From contig NZ_CP107869.1 of the NCBI RefSeq assembly GCF_036013645.1, positions 9,176,001 to 9,240,000 on the forward strand: 64,000 bases of DNA. The letters run 5' to 3'. A model generated the notes under the pieces. That model ran no database searches and was not told where the DNA came from. It saw only the letters and a list, made by a program, of their open reading frames with translations. Made by a program: the position numbers and the translations under genes. The stretch is from Streptomyces sp. NBC_00490 (GTDB lineage Bacteria; Actinomycetota; Actinomycetes; Streptomycetales; Streptomycetaceae). Shown one piece after another: positions 17,502-26,117 of the stretch (position 1 is the first letter of the stretch; every line of letters begins with the position of its first letter).

Positions 17502-18277
17502 GCCGCACCCTCCAGGAGGTCGCCGTCGAAATCGTCGAATCCCCAGGCCGCTATTCGACTGTCGAAAATTTCGGAGAACACGCGGTGCTGGAGAAAGCCG
17601 TGCTCGGCATGCCGTTCGGCTATCAGCGCGGCCATCCGGTCCAGTACGTGTTCCGAAAGTGGTTGCCGGTCGACGGACTCCACATCCAGCGCGTACTTGG
17701 CGCAGCATTCGAGGACGGCCTCGAAGCCGTTGACGGAGGCCGCGAACATCCGCCGGCGCGGTTCGCGCCACAGCGCGGCCAGCTCTTCGAGGAGGCTGTG
17801 ACCCGGAGCCTGCGGGGCGAGCATCTCGCGTGCCCTGCGGGCGAGGGCAGCGACGTACTCGTCCCGGCCGGGCGGGGACAGCAGGCGGACCGACAGCCGC
17901 CAGGACAGCTCGGCCCGCCGGGCGGCCAGCTCCCGCAGCAGGGAGATCGAGCCACCCTCGACGATCACCGACCGGTGCCGGGCGCCGAGCCGCTCCACCA
18001 GCGCGATCAGGGTGTCCGTCGCCTCCGCCGCGCACAGGTCGCCGTCGGCGAAGGTGCGGTCCCCGAGCCAGTACCGGCACACCCCCGGCACATCGGCTCC
18101 GGCGCGGGCGCTCGTGGTGGCGAGGTCGGTGAAGCACTGGAGGCGATCGGCGACCACGATCGGGACTCCGGTGGCCCGGGCCAGTCGGGTGGCCGCCGCA
18201 CTCTTGCCGACACCGGTCGGTCCGGCGATGAGATGGACCGACGGACCGGTCGCCGGGCGTGTGTCGCTCTGGGCCAT
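17498..18277 (-). CDS. Adenylate isopentenyltransferase, free-cytokinin type (Tzs/Ipt/FasD-like)
   Basis: This 259-residue enzyme would transfer an isopentenyl group from DMAPP to the N6 of AMP, the committed step to cytokinins. The P-loop is GPTGVGKS (19-26). The next motif is VADRLQCFTDLATTSAR with D44 as the likely base. It aligns with the DRVQCCPQLSTGSGR of Tzs/Ipt rather than with the tRNA enzyme MiaA. Further matches are VEGGSISLL, APGHSLLEEL and LWREPRRR. The length fits Tzs (about 240 residues), not MiaA (about 310). It is the first gene of the unit, with AAGGGG before the ATG. A chromosomal miaA is expected elsewhere, so this gene is not needed for tRNA modification. Confidence 0.9.
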   Translation of the reverse strand: MAQSDTRPATGPSVHLIAGPTGVGKSAAATRLARATGVPIVVADRLQCFTDLATTSARAGADVPGVCRYWLGDRTFADGDLCAAEATDTLIALVERLGARHRSVIVEGGSISLLRELAARRAELSWRLSVRLLSPPGRDEYVAALARRAREMLAPQAPGHSLLEELAALWREPRRRMFAASVNGFEAVLECCAKYALDVESVDRQPLSEHVLDRMAALIAERHAEHGFLQHRVFSEIFDSRIAAWGFDDFDGDLLEGAA

Positions 18278-18537
18278 GGCGGGATGTCCCCTTCCGCTTC
18301 TTCCGACAGGGAGAGACGCCCATCAAGGTAAACGCGGCGGTCCATGGTCAAGAGCCAGGCGGACACCTGGACCGGGCAAAGAGACGTCCACATTCCTGTG
18401 AGCCTGTTAAAGGTGGTGAATTACAGGGGTGGGCGACGCGAGTGCAGGGAATCCAGGCCGATATGAGTGACCGTCGAGCCTTTTTCCTAACGAATTCTTG
18501 ACGAGCCTAAAGAATGAACTCACCTGGAGGTCGTCCC

Positions 18538-19116
18538 GTGCACTCCGACATGCTGATCGCCGCCGCCGAATCCCTTCCGGACGCCCCGACGAGCGGCACC
18601 GTCCTCGTCGGCTACGGAGCGGTGGAGGAACTGACCAGACTCGCCGCCACCCCCGGGTGGACCGTGCACGTCCCAGGCCACCCCGCCGAGGTGCGCCGGG
18701 CCGTGCTGGCCGCGGTGGCGGGCGGCGAACGGGCGTACATCCATGTCTGTGCCGACTCCAACACCGAGCCGCGCGGAGCGACGGAAGGGTTCGAACTCGT
18801 CCGGGAAGGCCTCGACGGTGTGGTCCTCGCGGTCGGCTCCACCCTCGACCCGGTGCTGCGCGTCACCGCGGGCCTCGACCTGACCGTCCTCTACGCGACC
18901 ACCGTGCGGCCCTTCGACGAGATCGGCCTGCGCACGGCCGCCCTCGCCGCCGACCGGGCGGACCTGGTGCTGGTCGAGCCCGGCCTTCCGGGGACCTCGG
19001 CCCGGCAGGTCGCCGGGACCCTGGTCCATGTGCCGCACCGGCTGCTGGCCCTGGGCGGCGCCGACGCCCGGGACGAGGAGGCACTGGGCCGGGCCGTCCG
19101 GGGCTTCTTGCGCTGA
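18538..19116 (+). CDS. Half-transketolase-like protein (end of pyrimidine domain plus C-terminal domain)
   Basis: This 192-residue protein matches only the C-terminal half of transketolases and E1-beta/DXS proteins. Residues 40-75 (TVHVPGHPAEVRRAVLAAV, then IHV) resemble the end of the pyrimidine-binding domain. LAVGSTLDPVLRV, TVLYATTVRPFDEIGL and VLVEPGLPGTS match the C-terminal domain. The thiamine-binding part is absent, so it cannot act alone. The fas operon of Rhodococcus encodes FasB/FasC, PDH or transketolase-like proteins thought to serve the P450; this divergent gene may be a relic or partner of that kind. GTG 18538 has GGAGG seven bases upstream and is preferred to the ATG at 18514. 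Confidence 0.7.
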   Translation: MHSDMLIAAAESLPDAPTSGTVLVGYGAVEELTRLAATPGWTVHVPGHPAEVRRAVLAAVAGGERAYIHVCADSNTEPRGATEGFELVREGLDGVVLAVGSTLDPVLRVTAGLDLTVLYATTVRPFDEIGLRTAALAADRADLVLVEPGLPGTSARQVAGTLVHVPHRLLALGGADARDEEALGRAVRGFLR

Positions 19117-19198
19117 CGGATCCGCTCCCGTGCCGCTACTGATCAGTTGCACGTAGGGTCGAGGCGACGGACACCGGCGGAAGGAAAGGTTCACCACC

Positions 19199-20287
19199 AT
19201 GGCGCAGGAAGTTCGCGGCGTGATCGCACCGGGCAAGGACGAGCCGGTCCGGGTGGAGACGATCCTGGTGCCCGACCCCGGCCCGGGGGAGGCGGTCGTC
19301 CAGGTACAGGCCTGCGGGGTGTGTCATACCGACCTGCACTACAAACAGGGCGGGATCTCGGACGACTTCCCGTTCCTGCTCGGCCATGAGGCGGCGGGTG
19401 TGGTGGAGGCGGTCGGCGAGGGCGTCACCGACGTCGCCCCCGGTGACTTCGTCATCCTCAACTGGCGGGCCGTGTGCGGGAATTGCCGGGCCTGTCTGCG
19501 GGGGCGCCCGTGGTACTGCTTCAACACCCACAACGCCTCGCAGAAGATGACGCTCGCCGCGACCGGACAGGAGCTCTCGCCCGCGCTGGGCATCGGGGCG
19601 TTCGCGGAGAAGACGCTGGTCGCGGCCGGACAGTGCACCAAGGTGGACCCGAGCGTGGCGCCGCAGGTGGCCGGACTGCTGGGGTGCGGGGTGATGGCCG
19701 GGATCGGCGCCGCCATCAACACCGGCAATGTGGGCCGGGGGGACACCGTCGCGGTGATCGGCTGCGGAGGCGTGGGAGACGCGGCGATCGCCGGTTCCCG
19801 GCTGGCGGGTGCGGCGCGGATCATCGCCGTCGACATCGACGACCGCAAGCTGGACACGGCACGCTCGATGGGTGCCACCCACACCGTGAACTCCAAGAAC
19901 TCCGACCCGGTCGAGGCGATCCGCGAGCTGACCGGCGGCTTCGGCGCCGACGTCGTCATCGAGGCGGTCGGCCGCCCCGAGACCTACCAGCAGGCCTTCT
20001 ACGCCCGCGACCTCGCCGGCACCGTCGTCCTGGTGGGTGTGCCCACCCCGGAGATGAAGCTGGAGCTGCCGCTGCTGGACCTCTTCGGCCGCGGCGGTTC
20101 ACTGAAGTCCTCCTGGTACGGCGACTGCCTGCCCTCCCGCGACTTCCCGATGCTGATCGACCTCCACCTGCAAGGCCGCCTGGACCTCGGGGCGTTCGTG
20201 ACCGAGACGATTCGGCTCGACGAGGTCGAGAAGGCCTTCGAGCGGATGCACGGCGGCGACGTCCTGCGTTCGGTGGTGGTGTTCTGA
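19199..20287 (+). CDS. S-(hydroxymethyl)mycothiol dehydrogenase
   Basis: This 362-residue zinc alcohol dehydrogenase oxidises the formaldehyde-mycothiol adduct with NAD+. The N-terminus [20 protein letters not shown] and the catalytic-zinc segment [14 protein letters not shown] are characteristic of the MscR family. Structural-zinc cysteines follow in [15 protein letters not shown]. The nucleotide motif is [12 protein letters not shown]. It overlaps by one base (TGATG) with a metallo-beta-lactamase gene, and the pair is a standard actinobacterial formaldehyde-detoxification operon. Mycothiol dependence supports an actinobacterial host. AGGAAAGG lies upstream of the ATG. Confidence 0.95.
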   Translation: MAQEVRGVIAPGKDEPVRVETILVPDPGPGEAVVQVQACGVCHTDLHYKQGGISDDFPFLLGHEAAGVVEAVGEGVTDVAPGDFVILNWRAVCGNCRACLRGRPWYCFNTHNASQKMTLAATGQELSPALGIGAFAEKTLVAAGQCTKVDPSVAPQVAGLLGCGVMAGIGAAINTGNVGRGDTVAVIGCGGVGDAAIAGSRLAGAARIIAVDIDDRKLDTARSMGATHTVNSKNSDPVEAIRELTGGFGADVVIEAVGRPETYQQAFYARDLAGTVVLVGVPTPEMKLELPLLDLFGRGGSLKSSWYGDCLPSRDFPMLIDLHLQGRLDLGAFVTETIRLDEVEKAFERMHGGDVLRSVVVF

Positions 20288-20916
20288 TGACCGCCCGCAT
20301 CGAACGCCTCGTGACGTCAGGACAGTTCAGCCTCGACGGCGGTACCTGGGACGTCGACAACAACGTGTGGATCGTCGGCGACGACCACGAGGTGATCGTC
20401 ATCGACGCCGCGCACGACGCCGAGGCGATCGCCGCCGCCGTGGGGGAGCGCCGGGTGACCGCCATCGTGTGCACCCACGCGCACAACGACCACATCGACG
20501 CCGCGCCCGCCCTGGCCGACCTCACCGGTGCCACCATCTGGCTGCACCCCGACGATCTGCCGCTGTGGAAGCAGACCCACCCCGACCGCGAGCCCGACGC
20601 CCACCTCCAGGACGGCCAGGTGATCGAGGCGGCCGGAGCCGACCTGCGGGTGCTGCACACCCCGGGCCACGCCCCCGGCGCGGTCTGCCTCCACGACCCC
20701 GGACTGGCGACGGTCTTCACCGGCGACACCCTCTTCCAGGGCGGTCCCGGCGCCACCGGCCGCTCCTTCTCGCACTTCCCCACGATCGTCGACTCGATCC
20801 GCGACCGGCTGCTCACCCTGCCGCCGGAGACGAAGGTCCTCACCGGCCACGGTGACCCCACGACCATCGGCGCGGAGGCCCCGCACCTGGAGGAGTGGAT
20901 CGCGCGCGGCCACTGA
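20287..20916 (+). CDS. MBL-fold hydrolase, probable S-formylmycothiol hydrolase
   Basis: This 209-residue metallo-beta-lactamase-fold protein has the zinc motif THAHNDHIDA, a second-shell histidine in HTPGHAPG, the bridging aspartate in FTGDTLF and the last histidine in TGHGDPT. It resembles glyoxalase II-type thioesterases. It is translationally coupled to the S-(hydroxymethyl)mycothiol dehydrogenase, so it probably hydrolyses S-formylmycothiol to formate and mycothiol. The function is inferred from this pairing. Confidence 0.92.
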   Translation: MTARIERLVTSGQFSLDGGTWDVDNNVWIVGDDHEVIVIDAAHDAEAIAAAVGERRVTAIVCTHAHNDHIDAAPALADLTGATIWLHPDDLPLWKQTHPDREPDAHLQDGQVIEAAGADLRVLHTPGHAPGAVCLHDPGLATVFTGDTLFQGGPGATGRSFSHFPTIVDSIRDRLLTLPPETKVLTGHGDPTTIGAEAPHLEEWIARGH

Positions 20917-21062
20917 CGAGGTCGCGGCGCCGCACGTCGCCGTGAAGCCGCGCGGCCGGGTGACGCCTGAGAGGATCCGGGTGACCCGGCGAAAAAGGTG
21001 ACAGAAGATGTCCGGCTTACCCGGCACCGTGGGATCGACCACGACAACACGGGAGGCCGGAC

Positions 21063-21977
21063 ATGTCACAGCCGCTGAAGGGCAAGGTCGCACTGGTCGC
21101 CGGTGCGACCCGAGGAGCCGGGCGAGGGATCGCCGTGGAGCTCGGGGCGGCCGGCGCCACGGTCTATGTGACGGGGCGCAGCACGCGGGACCGGCGCTCG
21201 GAGTACGACCGCCCCGAGACCATCGAGGACACCGCCGACCTGGTGAACGAGGCGGGCGGCACGGGCATCGCCGTATCCGTCGACCATCTCGACCCGGCGC
21301 AGGTGCGCACCCTGGTCGACCGGATCGCGGACGCCGAGGGCCGTCTCGACGTGCTCGTCAACGACATCTGGGGAGGCGAGAAGCTCTTCGAGTGGGAGAG
21401 CCCCGTCTGGGAGCACGACCTCGACAACGGGCTCAGGCTGCTGCGCCTCGCGGTCGAGACCCACGCGATCACCAGCCACCACGCCCTGCCGCTGCTGCTG
21501 CGCAACCCCGGGGGACTGGTCGTCGAGATGACGGACGGCACCGCCGAGTACAACGGCGCGACCTACCGCAACACCTTCTTCTACGACCTCGCCAAGACGT
21601 CCGTCCTGCGGATGGGCTTCGCCCTCGGCCATGAACTCGGCCCGCGCGGAGCCACCGCCGTCGCGCTGACGCCGGGCTGGCTCCGGTCGGAGATGATGCT
21701 GGAGCACTTCGGGGTGGGCGAGGACAACTGGCGCGACGCCCTCGACCGCGTCCCCCACTTCGCCATCTCGGAGACCCCGCGCTACGTGGGCCGCGCCGTC
21801 GCCGCCCTCGCCGCCGACCCCGACGTGGCCCGCTTCAACGGCCAGTCCCTCTCCAGCGGCGGCCTGGCCCGGACCTACGGCTTCACCGACCTCGACGGCA
21901 GCCGCCCGGACGCCTGGCGCTACCTCGTCGAGGTCCAGGACGCGGGCAAGCCGGCGGACACCACCGGCTACCGCTGA
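21063..21977 (+). CDS. SDR-family oxidoreductase
   Basis: This 304-residue short-chain dehydrogenase has the cofactor motif AGATRGAGRGIA near the N-terminus, the strand VLVNDIWGG in place of the usual NNAG, and the catalytic YDLAK. It is longer than a classical SDR (about 250 residues), with an insertion before the active site and a C-terminal tail that reads SSGGLARTYGFTDLDG. The substrate is unknown. It stands alone on the plus strand with a convergent small gene three bases after its stop. Confidence 0.9.
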   Translation: MSQPLKGKVALVAGATRGAGRGIAVELGAAGATVYVTGRSTRDRRSEYDRPETIEDTADLVNEAGGTGIAVSVDHLDPAQVRTLVDRIADAEGRLDVLVNDIWGGEKLFEWESPVWEHDLDNGLRLLRLAVETHAITSHHALPLLLRNPGGLVVEMTDGTAEYNGATYRNTFFYDLAKTSVLRMGFALGHELGPRGATAVALTPGWLRSEMMLEHFGVGEDNWRDALDRVPHFAISETPRYVGRAVAALAADPDVARFNGQSLSSGGLARTYGFTDLDGSRPDAWRYLVEVQDAGKPADTTGYR

Positions 21978-21979
21978 GG

Positions 21980-22516
21980 TCAGGGCTGATCCACCGTCGG
22001 GAACTGCCACCGCACCGACAGGCCCGGTGGCAGTTCCAAGTCGTCGCGTACGGCGGCGTAGTAGCCGTCACGTCCGACGCGGTGCCGCTCCACCAGCGCC
22101 TGCCAGGCCGCCGGATCGCGTGTCCTGCCGCGCTGGAACTGTTCCATCTCCAGCACCACGGTGACCCAGGCCCGTGCCTTCTCCACCACGTTCGGGCTCC
22201 CCAGCAGAACCAGCGCTTCCCCGGCCGGGTCCCGGGCGAGGGTGGCCTCGGCCAGCAGGGGCGCGGCCTCCTCGGGGGAGAGGGGATGCGGATGAGGGTC
22301 GTTGCCCAGGTGGGACGCCGCCCGGCAGGCCAGCGTGACGGTCTTCTTGAGCGTGCTCGCGTAGTCGGCGTACACCGCGAGCCGACGCTCCTCCCAACGG
22401 GCCGTCTGCTCACGGCGGAAACGGGCGCCGTCGCTGCGGACGACCGCCAGATACGAACCGAGCGCCCCGATCACGACACCGATGAGCGCGGGCAGTTGCT
22501 GTATGAACGCGGACAT
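21980..22516 (-). CDS. Hypothetical membrane-anchored protein
   Basis: I do not recognise this 178-residue protein as a named family. It starts with one hydrophobic segment (LPALIGVVIGALGSYLAVV), followed by a basic and charged stretch (RREQTARWEERRLAVYADYAS). The rest is predicted helical. That layout, one N-terminal anchor and then a cytoplasmic helical domain, is common among uncharacterised Streptomyces proteins. It is convergent with the SDR before it and divergent from the SDR after it, with 51 bases between the starts. Confidence 0.7.
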   Translation of the reverse strand: MSAFIQQLPALIGVVIGALGSYLAVVRSDGARFRREQTARWEERRLAVYADYASTLKKTVTLACRAASHLGNDPHPHPLSPEEAAPLLAEATLARDPAGEALVLLGSPNVVEKARAWVTVVLEMEQFQRGRTRDPAAWQALVERHRVGRDGYYAAVRDDLELPPGLSVRWQFPTVDQP

Positions 22517-22567
22517 GGGCGCACGGTATCTGCCCGGTTGATCGACAGGGCGCTACGGTGCGGACCC

Positions 22568-23356
22568 ATGACGGACACAACACGCTTCGAGGGGTACGGG
22601 GTTCTCATCACCGGCGCGGCGCGCGGCATCGGCGCAGCGACCGCGCGGCGGTTCGCGCAGGAGGGGGCGCGGGTGCTGGTGACCGACATCGACGTGCCCG
22701 CGGCCGAGCAGACGGCGGCGATCCTGCGCGAACAGGGCCTGGTGGCCAGGGCGTTCGGATGCGACGTGGGGGAGCGGGCCGACGTGGAGGCGGCCGTCGA
22801 GCATGCCGTCGGCGTCTTCGGTTCGCTGGACGTCCTGGTCAACAACGCCTGTCACTGCACCCCGGACGCCCCCCTCTTCGAGGACGAACCGGACGACGAG
22901 TGGACGCGCGACCTCGACATCACCCTCACCGGCGCCTACCGCTGCTGCCGGGCCGCCCTCCCGCACCTGGCCGCTTCGGGACGCGGCGCGATCGTCAACG
23001 TCGGCTCCGTCAACGGCCTGACCGACTTCGGCAACCACGCCTACAGCGCCGCCAAAGCCGGCCTCGGCTCCCTGACCCGCACCCTCGCCGGACATGCCGC
23101 CCCCCGTGGCGTCCGCGTCAACCTCGTCGCCCCCGGCACCGTCCGCACCACCGCCTGGGAGGGCCGCGAGGAGGACCTGGCACGAGCGCGCGAGCTGTAT
23201 CCCCTGGGCCGCGTCGGCGAACCCGAGGACATCGCCGCCGCGATCCTCTTCCTCGCCTCCCGCGACGCGTCCTGGATCACCGGCGTCACCCTGCCCGTCG
23301 ACGGCGGGATCACCGCGGTCGACTCCGGCTTCCGTCAACTGCGCAGCAACGCTTAA
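22568..23356 (+). CDS. Classical SDR-family oxidoreductase
   Basis: This is a 262-residue short-chain dehydrogenase with the complete classical set: cofactor motif TGAARGIGAAT, NNAC (a cysteine replaces the usual glycine), the catalytic serine in NVGSVNG, YSAAK, and the C-terminal PVDGG. It resembles glucose or 3-oxoacyl reductase-type SDRs, but the substrate cannot be given. The ATG at 22568 begins just before the cofactor-binding strand; the long frame upstream to 22082 is antisense to the neighbouring gene. Confidence 0.92.
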   Translation: MTDTTRFEGYGVLITGAARGIGAATARRFAQEGARVLVTDIDVPAAEQTAAILREQGLVARAFGCDVGERADVEAAVEHAVGVFGSLDVLVNNACHCTPDAPLFEDEPDDEWTRDLDITLTGAYRCCRAALPHLAASGRGAIVNVGSVNGLTDFGNHAYSAAKAGLGSLTRTLAGHAAPRGVRVNLVAPGTVRTTAWEGREEDLARARELYPLGRVGEPEDIAAAILFLASRDASWITGVTLPVDGGITAVDSGFRQLRSNA

Positions 23357-23414
23357 CATTTGCTGTAGATCTTTTCACTTGTCCTTCCCGGACGGTGTCG
23401 GGCAGCGTTCTCGT

Positions 23415-24698
23415 GTGCCCGACACCCAGCCCGACACCCTGCCCCGCTCCCCTTGGCGTACCGCCGACTTCCGCGTCCTCTTCGCCGCGAGCACCCTCAG
23501 TCAACTCGGAACGAACGTCAGCTACGTCGCCGTCCCGCTGCTCGCCGTCACCGCACTGGACGCCGGGCCCGGACAGGTCGGTGCGCTGGCCACCCTCAGC
23601 ACGCTGGCGTTCCTGCTCCTCGGCCTGCCCGCCGGGGCCTGGGTGGACCGGATGCGGCACCGCCGGGTGCTGATCGTGGCGGACCTGGCCCGCGCGGTCC
23701 TGTACGCCTCCGTCCCGCTCGCCTGGTGGACGGACACCCTCACCCTCGGCCAGCTGTACGCCGTCGTCCTGCTGAACGGCGCCGCGACCGTCTTCTTCGA
23801 CGTCGCCTCCCAGAGCACCCTGCCCCGCCTGGTCGGCCGCGACGCCCTCGTACCCGCGAACGCCGCCCTGGTCGGCCTGCAGGCGGTGGGCAATGTCGCG
23901 GGCCGCGGCGCGGGCGGCGCCCTGGTCCAGTTCCTCACCGCTCCGGTGGCCGTCGTGTGCGCCGCGCTCACCTATCTGGCCTCCGCCCTCCAACTCACCA
24001 TGATCCGGGGCGAGGAGAGGGCCCGAAGCCGGAACCGGAAGACCACGCTGACGGCGGAGATCGCCGAAGGCCTTCGGCACGTCTTCCGCAACCCGGAACT
24101 GCGCGCCCTCGCCCTCACCGCCGCCCTCATCAACCTGGGCATGCAGATCGTCAACACGCTGCTCCCCCTCCTGTTCGTCCGCGAACTCGGCCTCCCCGCC
24201 AGCGCGTTGGGCCTCTTCTGGGCAGCGGGCGGACTGGGCCTGCTGCTCGGCGCCCGCTGCGCCCGCCCGCTCGCCGCCCGCCTGGGCCACGGCCGTACCC
24301 TCGGAGTGGTCGGCGCGATCCTGGCGCCCGCCGCCCTGCTCGTGCCGCTCATCGACCGCGGCCCGTGGCTGTGGATCGCCGGACTGGGATGGACCCTGGT
24401 CCTCTTCAAGACCGGCACGGACAACGTCCTCGGCGTCAGCCTGCGCCAGCGGATGACGTCGGACGAACTCCTCGGCCGTATGAACGCCACCTACCGCTTC
24501 GTCCTGACCGGAGCGCTCGCGATCGGGGCCGCCGTGGCGGGCGTGCTCGGCGAACTGGTCGGCGTGCGCGCCACGTTGTGGGTGGGCGGGGCGCTGATGA
24601 CGGCGGCCTTCCTGCCGGTCTTCCTCTCCCCGGTCCGCACCCGGCGCGAACTCCCGCGGCACACCCCGGTCACAGCGCCCGTGCCACAGCCCCGCTGA
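23415..24698 (+). CDS. MFS transporter
   Basis: This 427-residue protein has about twelve hydrophobic segments and an MFS-type loop (GAWVDRMRHRRVLIVADLARA). It resembles the MFS_3/enterobactin-exporter-like group that includes macrolide and siderophore pumps. The GTG start at 23415 begins a short hydrophilic leader before the first helix (LFAASTLSQLGTNVSYVAVP). The last 29 bases overlap the 3' end of the decarboxylase gene on the other strand. No neighbour suggests its substrate. Confidence 0.88.
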   Translation: MPDTQPDTLPRSPWRTADFRVLFAASTLSQLGTNVSYVAVPLLAVTALDAGPGQVGALATLSTLAFLLLGLPAGAWVDRMRHRRVLIVADLARAVLYASVPLAWWTDTLTLGQLYAVVLLNGAATVFFDVASQSTLPRLVGRDALVPANAALVGLQAVGNVAGRGAGGALVQFLTAPVAVVCAALTYLASALQLTMIRGEERARSRNRKTTLTAEIAEGLRHVFRNPELRALALTAALINLGMQIVNTLLPLLFVRELGLPASALGLFWAAGGLGLLLGARCARPLAARLGHGRTLGVVGAILAPAALLVPLIDRGPWLWIAGLGWTLVLFKTGTDNVLGVSLRQRMTSDELLGRMNATYRFVLTGALAIGAAVAGVLGELVGVRATLWVGGALMTAAFLPVFLSPVRTRRELPRHTPVTAPVPQPR

Positions 24699-26055
24699 TC
24701 CGGTCCACGTCCGCAGCGGACGTACGCCAGTTGCTGAACGCCGCCCGCAGCCCGGGAGTCCCGTCGTACACGGTCGGCGTCACGAACGCCTCGCCGGTGG
24801 CCGCCACGGCCCGCGCCAGCGCGTCGACCCGTTCCTGCGTCGGATCGTCGGCCAGGGTGAAGCAGACGACGTTCAGCCGGACCGGGGCGAGCAGCCGCAG
24901 CCCGTCCGTCGCGGCGACGCGCTCGCCGAGCTCCCGGGCCAGTGCCACGTTCCGCTCGACGATCTCGCGATGCCCGTCACGGCCGTACGCCATGAGCGAG
25001 AACCACGCCGGAAGGGCCCGCAGCCGCCGGGAGTTCTCCGGCGTGAGATGCACGAAGTCGGGCTCGCCGACCGGGAGTCCGAGGTAGGGCGAGGCGTTGT
25101 GGAAGACCGCCACCTGAAGATCTCGGCGGCGGGTGAACTGGACGGCCGCGTCATAGGGCACGTTGAGCCACTTGTGCAGGTCGACACAGACCGAGTCGGC
25201 GGCGTCGAGACCGTCCACGAGACCGGCGTACGACGGGGAGAGCGCGGCGAAGCCGCCGAACGCGGCGTCCACGTGCAGCCAGAAGTCGTGCCGTTCCCGG
25301 AGCGCGGCGACGGCCCGCAGATCGTCGAAGTCGACGGTGTTCACGGTGCCGGCGTTGGCCACCACGATCGAGGGGCGGCCGTCCAGCGCGGACAGCGCGG
25401 AGTCCAGCGCGGCGACGTCGACGGCCTCCCGGTTGCCGGGCAGCACCGGCACGGACCGCAGCCGGTCGCGGCCGATGCCGAGCACGGACAGGGCCTTGCC
25501 GATGCTGGAGTGCGGGCTGCCGGACAGCACATGGACCGGGCCGAGGGCGGCCGCCCCGTCGCGCGACACGGACACACCGAGCCGCTCGCCCAGCCACTCG
25601 CGGGCGATGGCGAGCCCGACGGTGTTGGATGCGGTGGCCCCCGTGACGAACGCCCCGCTGTGTGCCTCGCCCAGCCCGAACAGCTCGCGCAGCCAGCTCA
25701 CCGTCTCGCGTTCCAGGGCGGTCGCCCAGGACCCCGCAGACCCCGAACCGTTCTGGTCGTACACGCCGGTCAGCCAGTCCCCGGCGAGGGAGGCGGGCGT
25801 CGCGCCGCCCGTGACGAAGCCGAGGTAGCGCGGCCCCGCCGAGCCCGAGAAGCCGGGCGCCCACCGCTCGGCGAACCGCGCGAGAGCGCCCTCGGCCCCG
25901 GCACCCCCGGCCGGCAGGGCCGCGCGGTCGGGCGCCGTGCCGAGGTGGACGACCGGCCGCTCGGACAGACCGGCCAGCTCACGGGCGGCGAGGTCGCGGG
26001 CGGACTGGAGGAGTTCGGGGAGCCGGGAGAGATCGTCGGCGAGAGTGGGGTGCAT
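24670..26055 (-). CDS. Pyridoxal-dependent group II amino acid decarboxylase
   Basis: This 461-residue protein belongs to the aromatic-L-amino-acid/glutamate/diaminobutyrate decarboxylase family. It has the PLP lysine in DLHKWLNVPYD, the histidine-containing HVDAAFGGF, the strand VVANAGTVNTVDFDD, and GAFVTGATASNTVGL near the cofactor phosphate. It would decarboxylate an amino acid to an amine, but the substrate is unclear. It is transcribed away from a MocR-type regulator that begins 62 bases upstream, so regulation by PLP or an amine-linked signal is likely. ATG 26055 was chosen over a longer frame that runs into the regulator gene. Confidence 0.9.
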   Translation of the reverse strand: MHPTLADDLSRLPELLQSARDLAARELAGLSERPVVHLGTAPDRAALPAGGAGAEGALARFAERWAPGFSGSAGPRYLGFVTGGATPASLAGDWLTGVYDQNGSGSAGSWATALERETVSWLRELFGLGEAHSGAFVTGATASNTVGLAIAREWLGERLGVSVSRDGAAALGPVHVLSGSPHSSIGKALSVLGIGRDRLRSVPVLPGNREAVDVAALDSALSALDGRPSIVVANAGTVNTVDFDDLRAVAALRERHDFWLHVDAAFGGFAALSPSYAGLVDGLDAADSVCVDLHKWLNVPYDAAVQFTRRRDLQVAVFHNASPYLGLPVGEPDFVHLTPENSRRLRALPAWFSLMAYGRDGHREIVERNVALARELGERVAATDGLRLLAPVRLNVVCFTLADDPTQERVDALARAVAATGEAFVTPTVYDGTPGLRAAFSNWRTSAADVDRISGAVARAL

Positions 26056-26092
26056 GAGGGGCAGCGTAGGAGGGAGCCGCCGTCCGTGGCCT

Positions 26093-26116
26093 GGTCCACT
26101 TGAGGCAAACTGGACC
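26093..26116. promoter_or_regulatory. Inverted repeat between decarboxylase and MocR regulator
   Basis: GGTCCA, a 12-base spacer and TGGACC form a perfect dyad that ends one base before the MocR regulator start. It lies 38 bases upstream of the divergent decarboxylase start. It is the best candidate operator for the regulator to control itself and the decarboxylase. Confidence 0.45.
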
Positions 26117-26117
26117 G

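Noticed and set aside
17498..18277. The isopentenyltransferase as the tRNA-modifying enzyme MiaA
   Set aside because: The motif after the P-loop matches the Tzs/Ipt DRVQCC type, not the MiaA DSMQVY type; the length is shorter and the neighbours are LOG and a cytokinin-oxidase-like gene.
18007..18393. An upstream ORF beginning MDRRVYLDGRL before the isopentenyltransferase
   Set aside because: It is in another frame, overlaps the isopentenyltransferase gene and has no ribosome site or family match.
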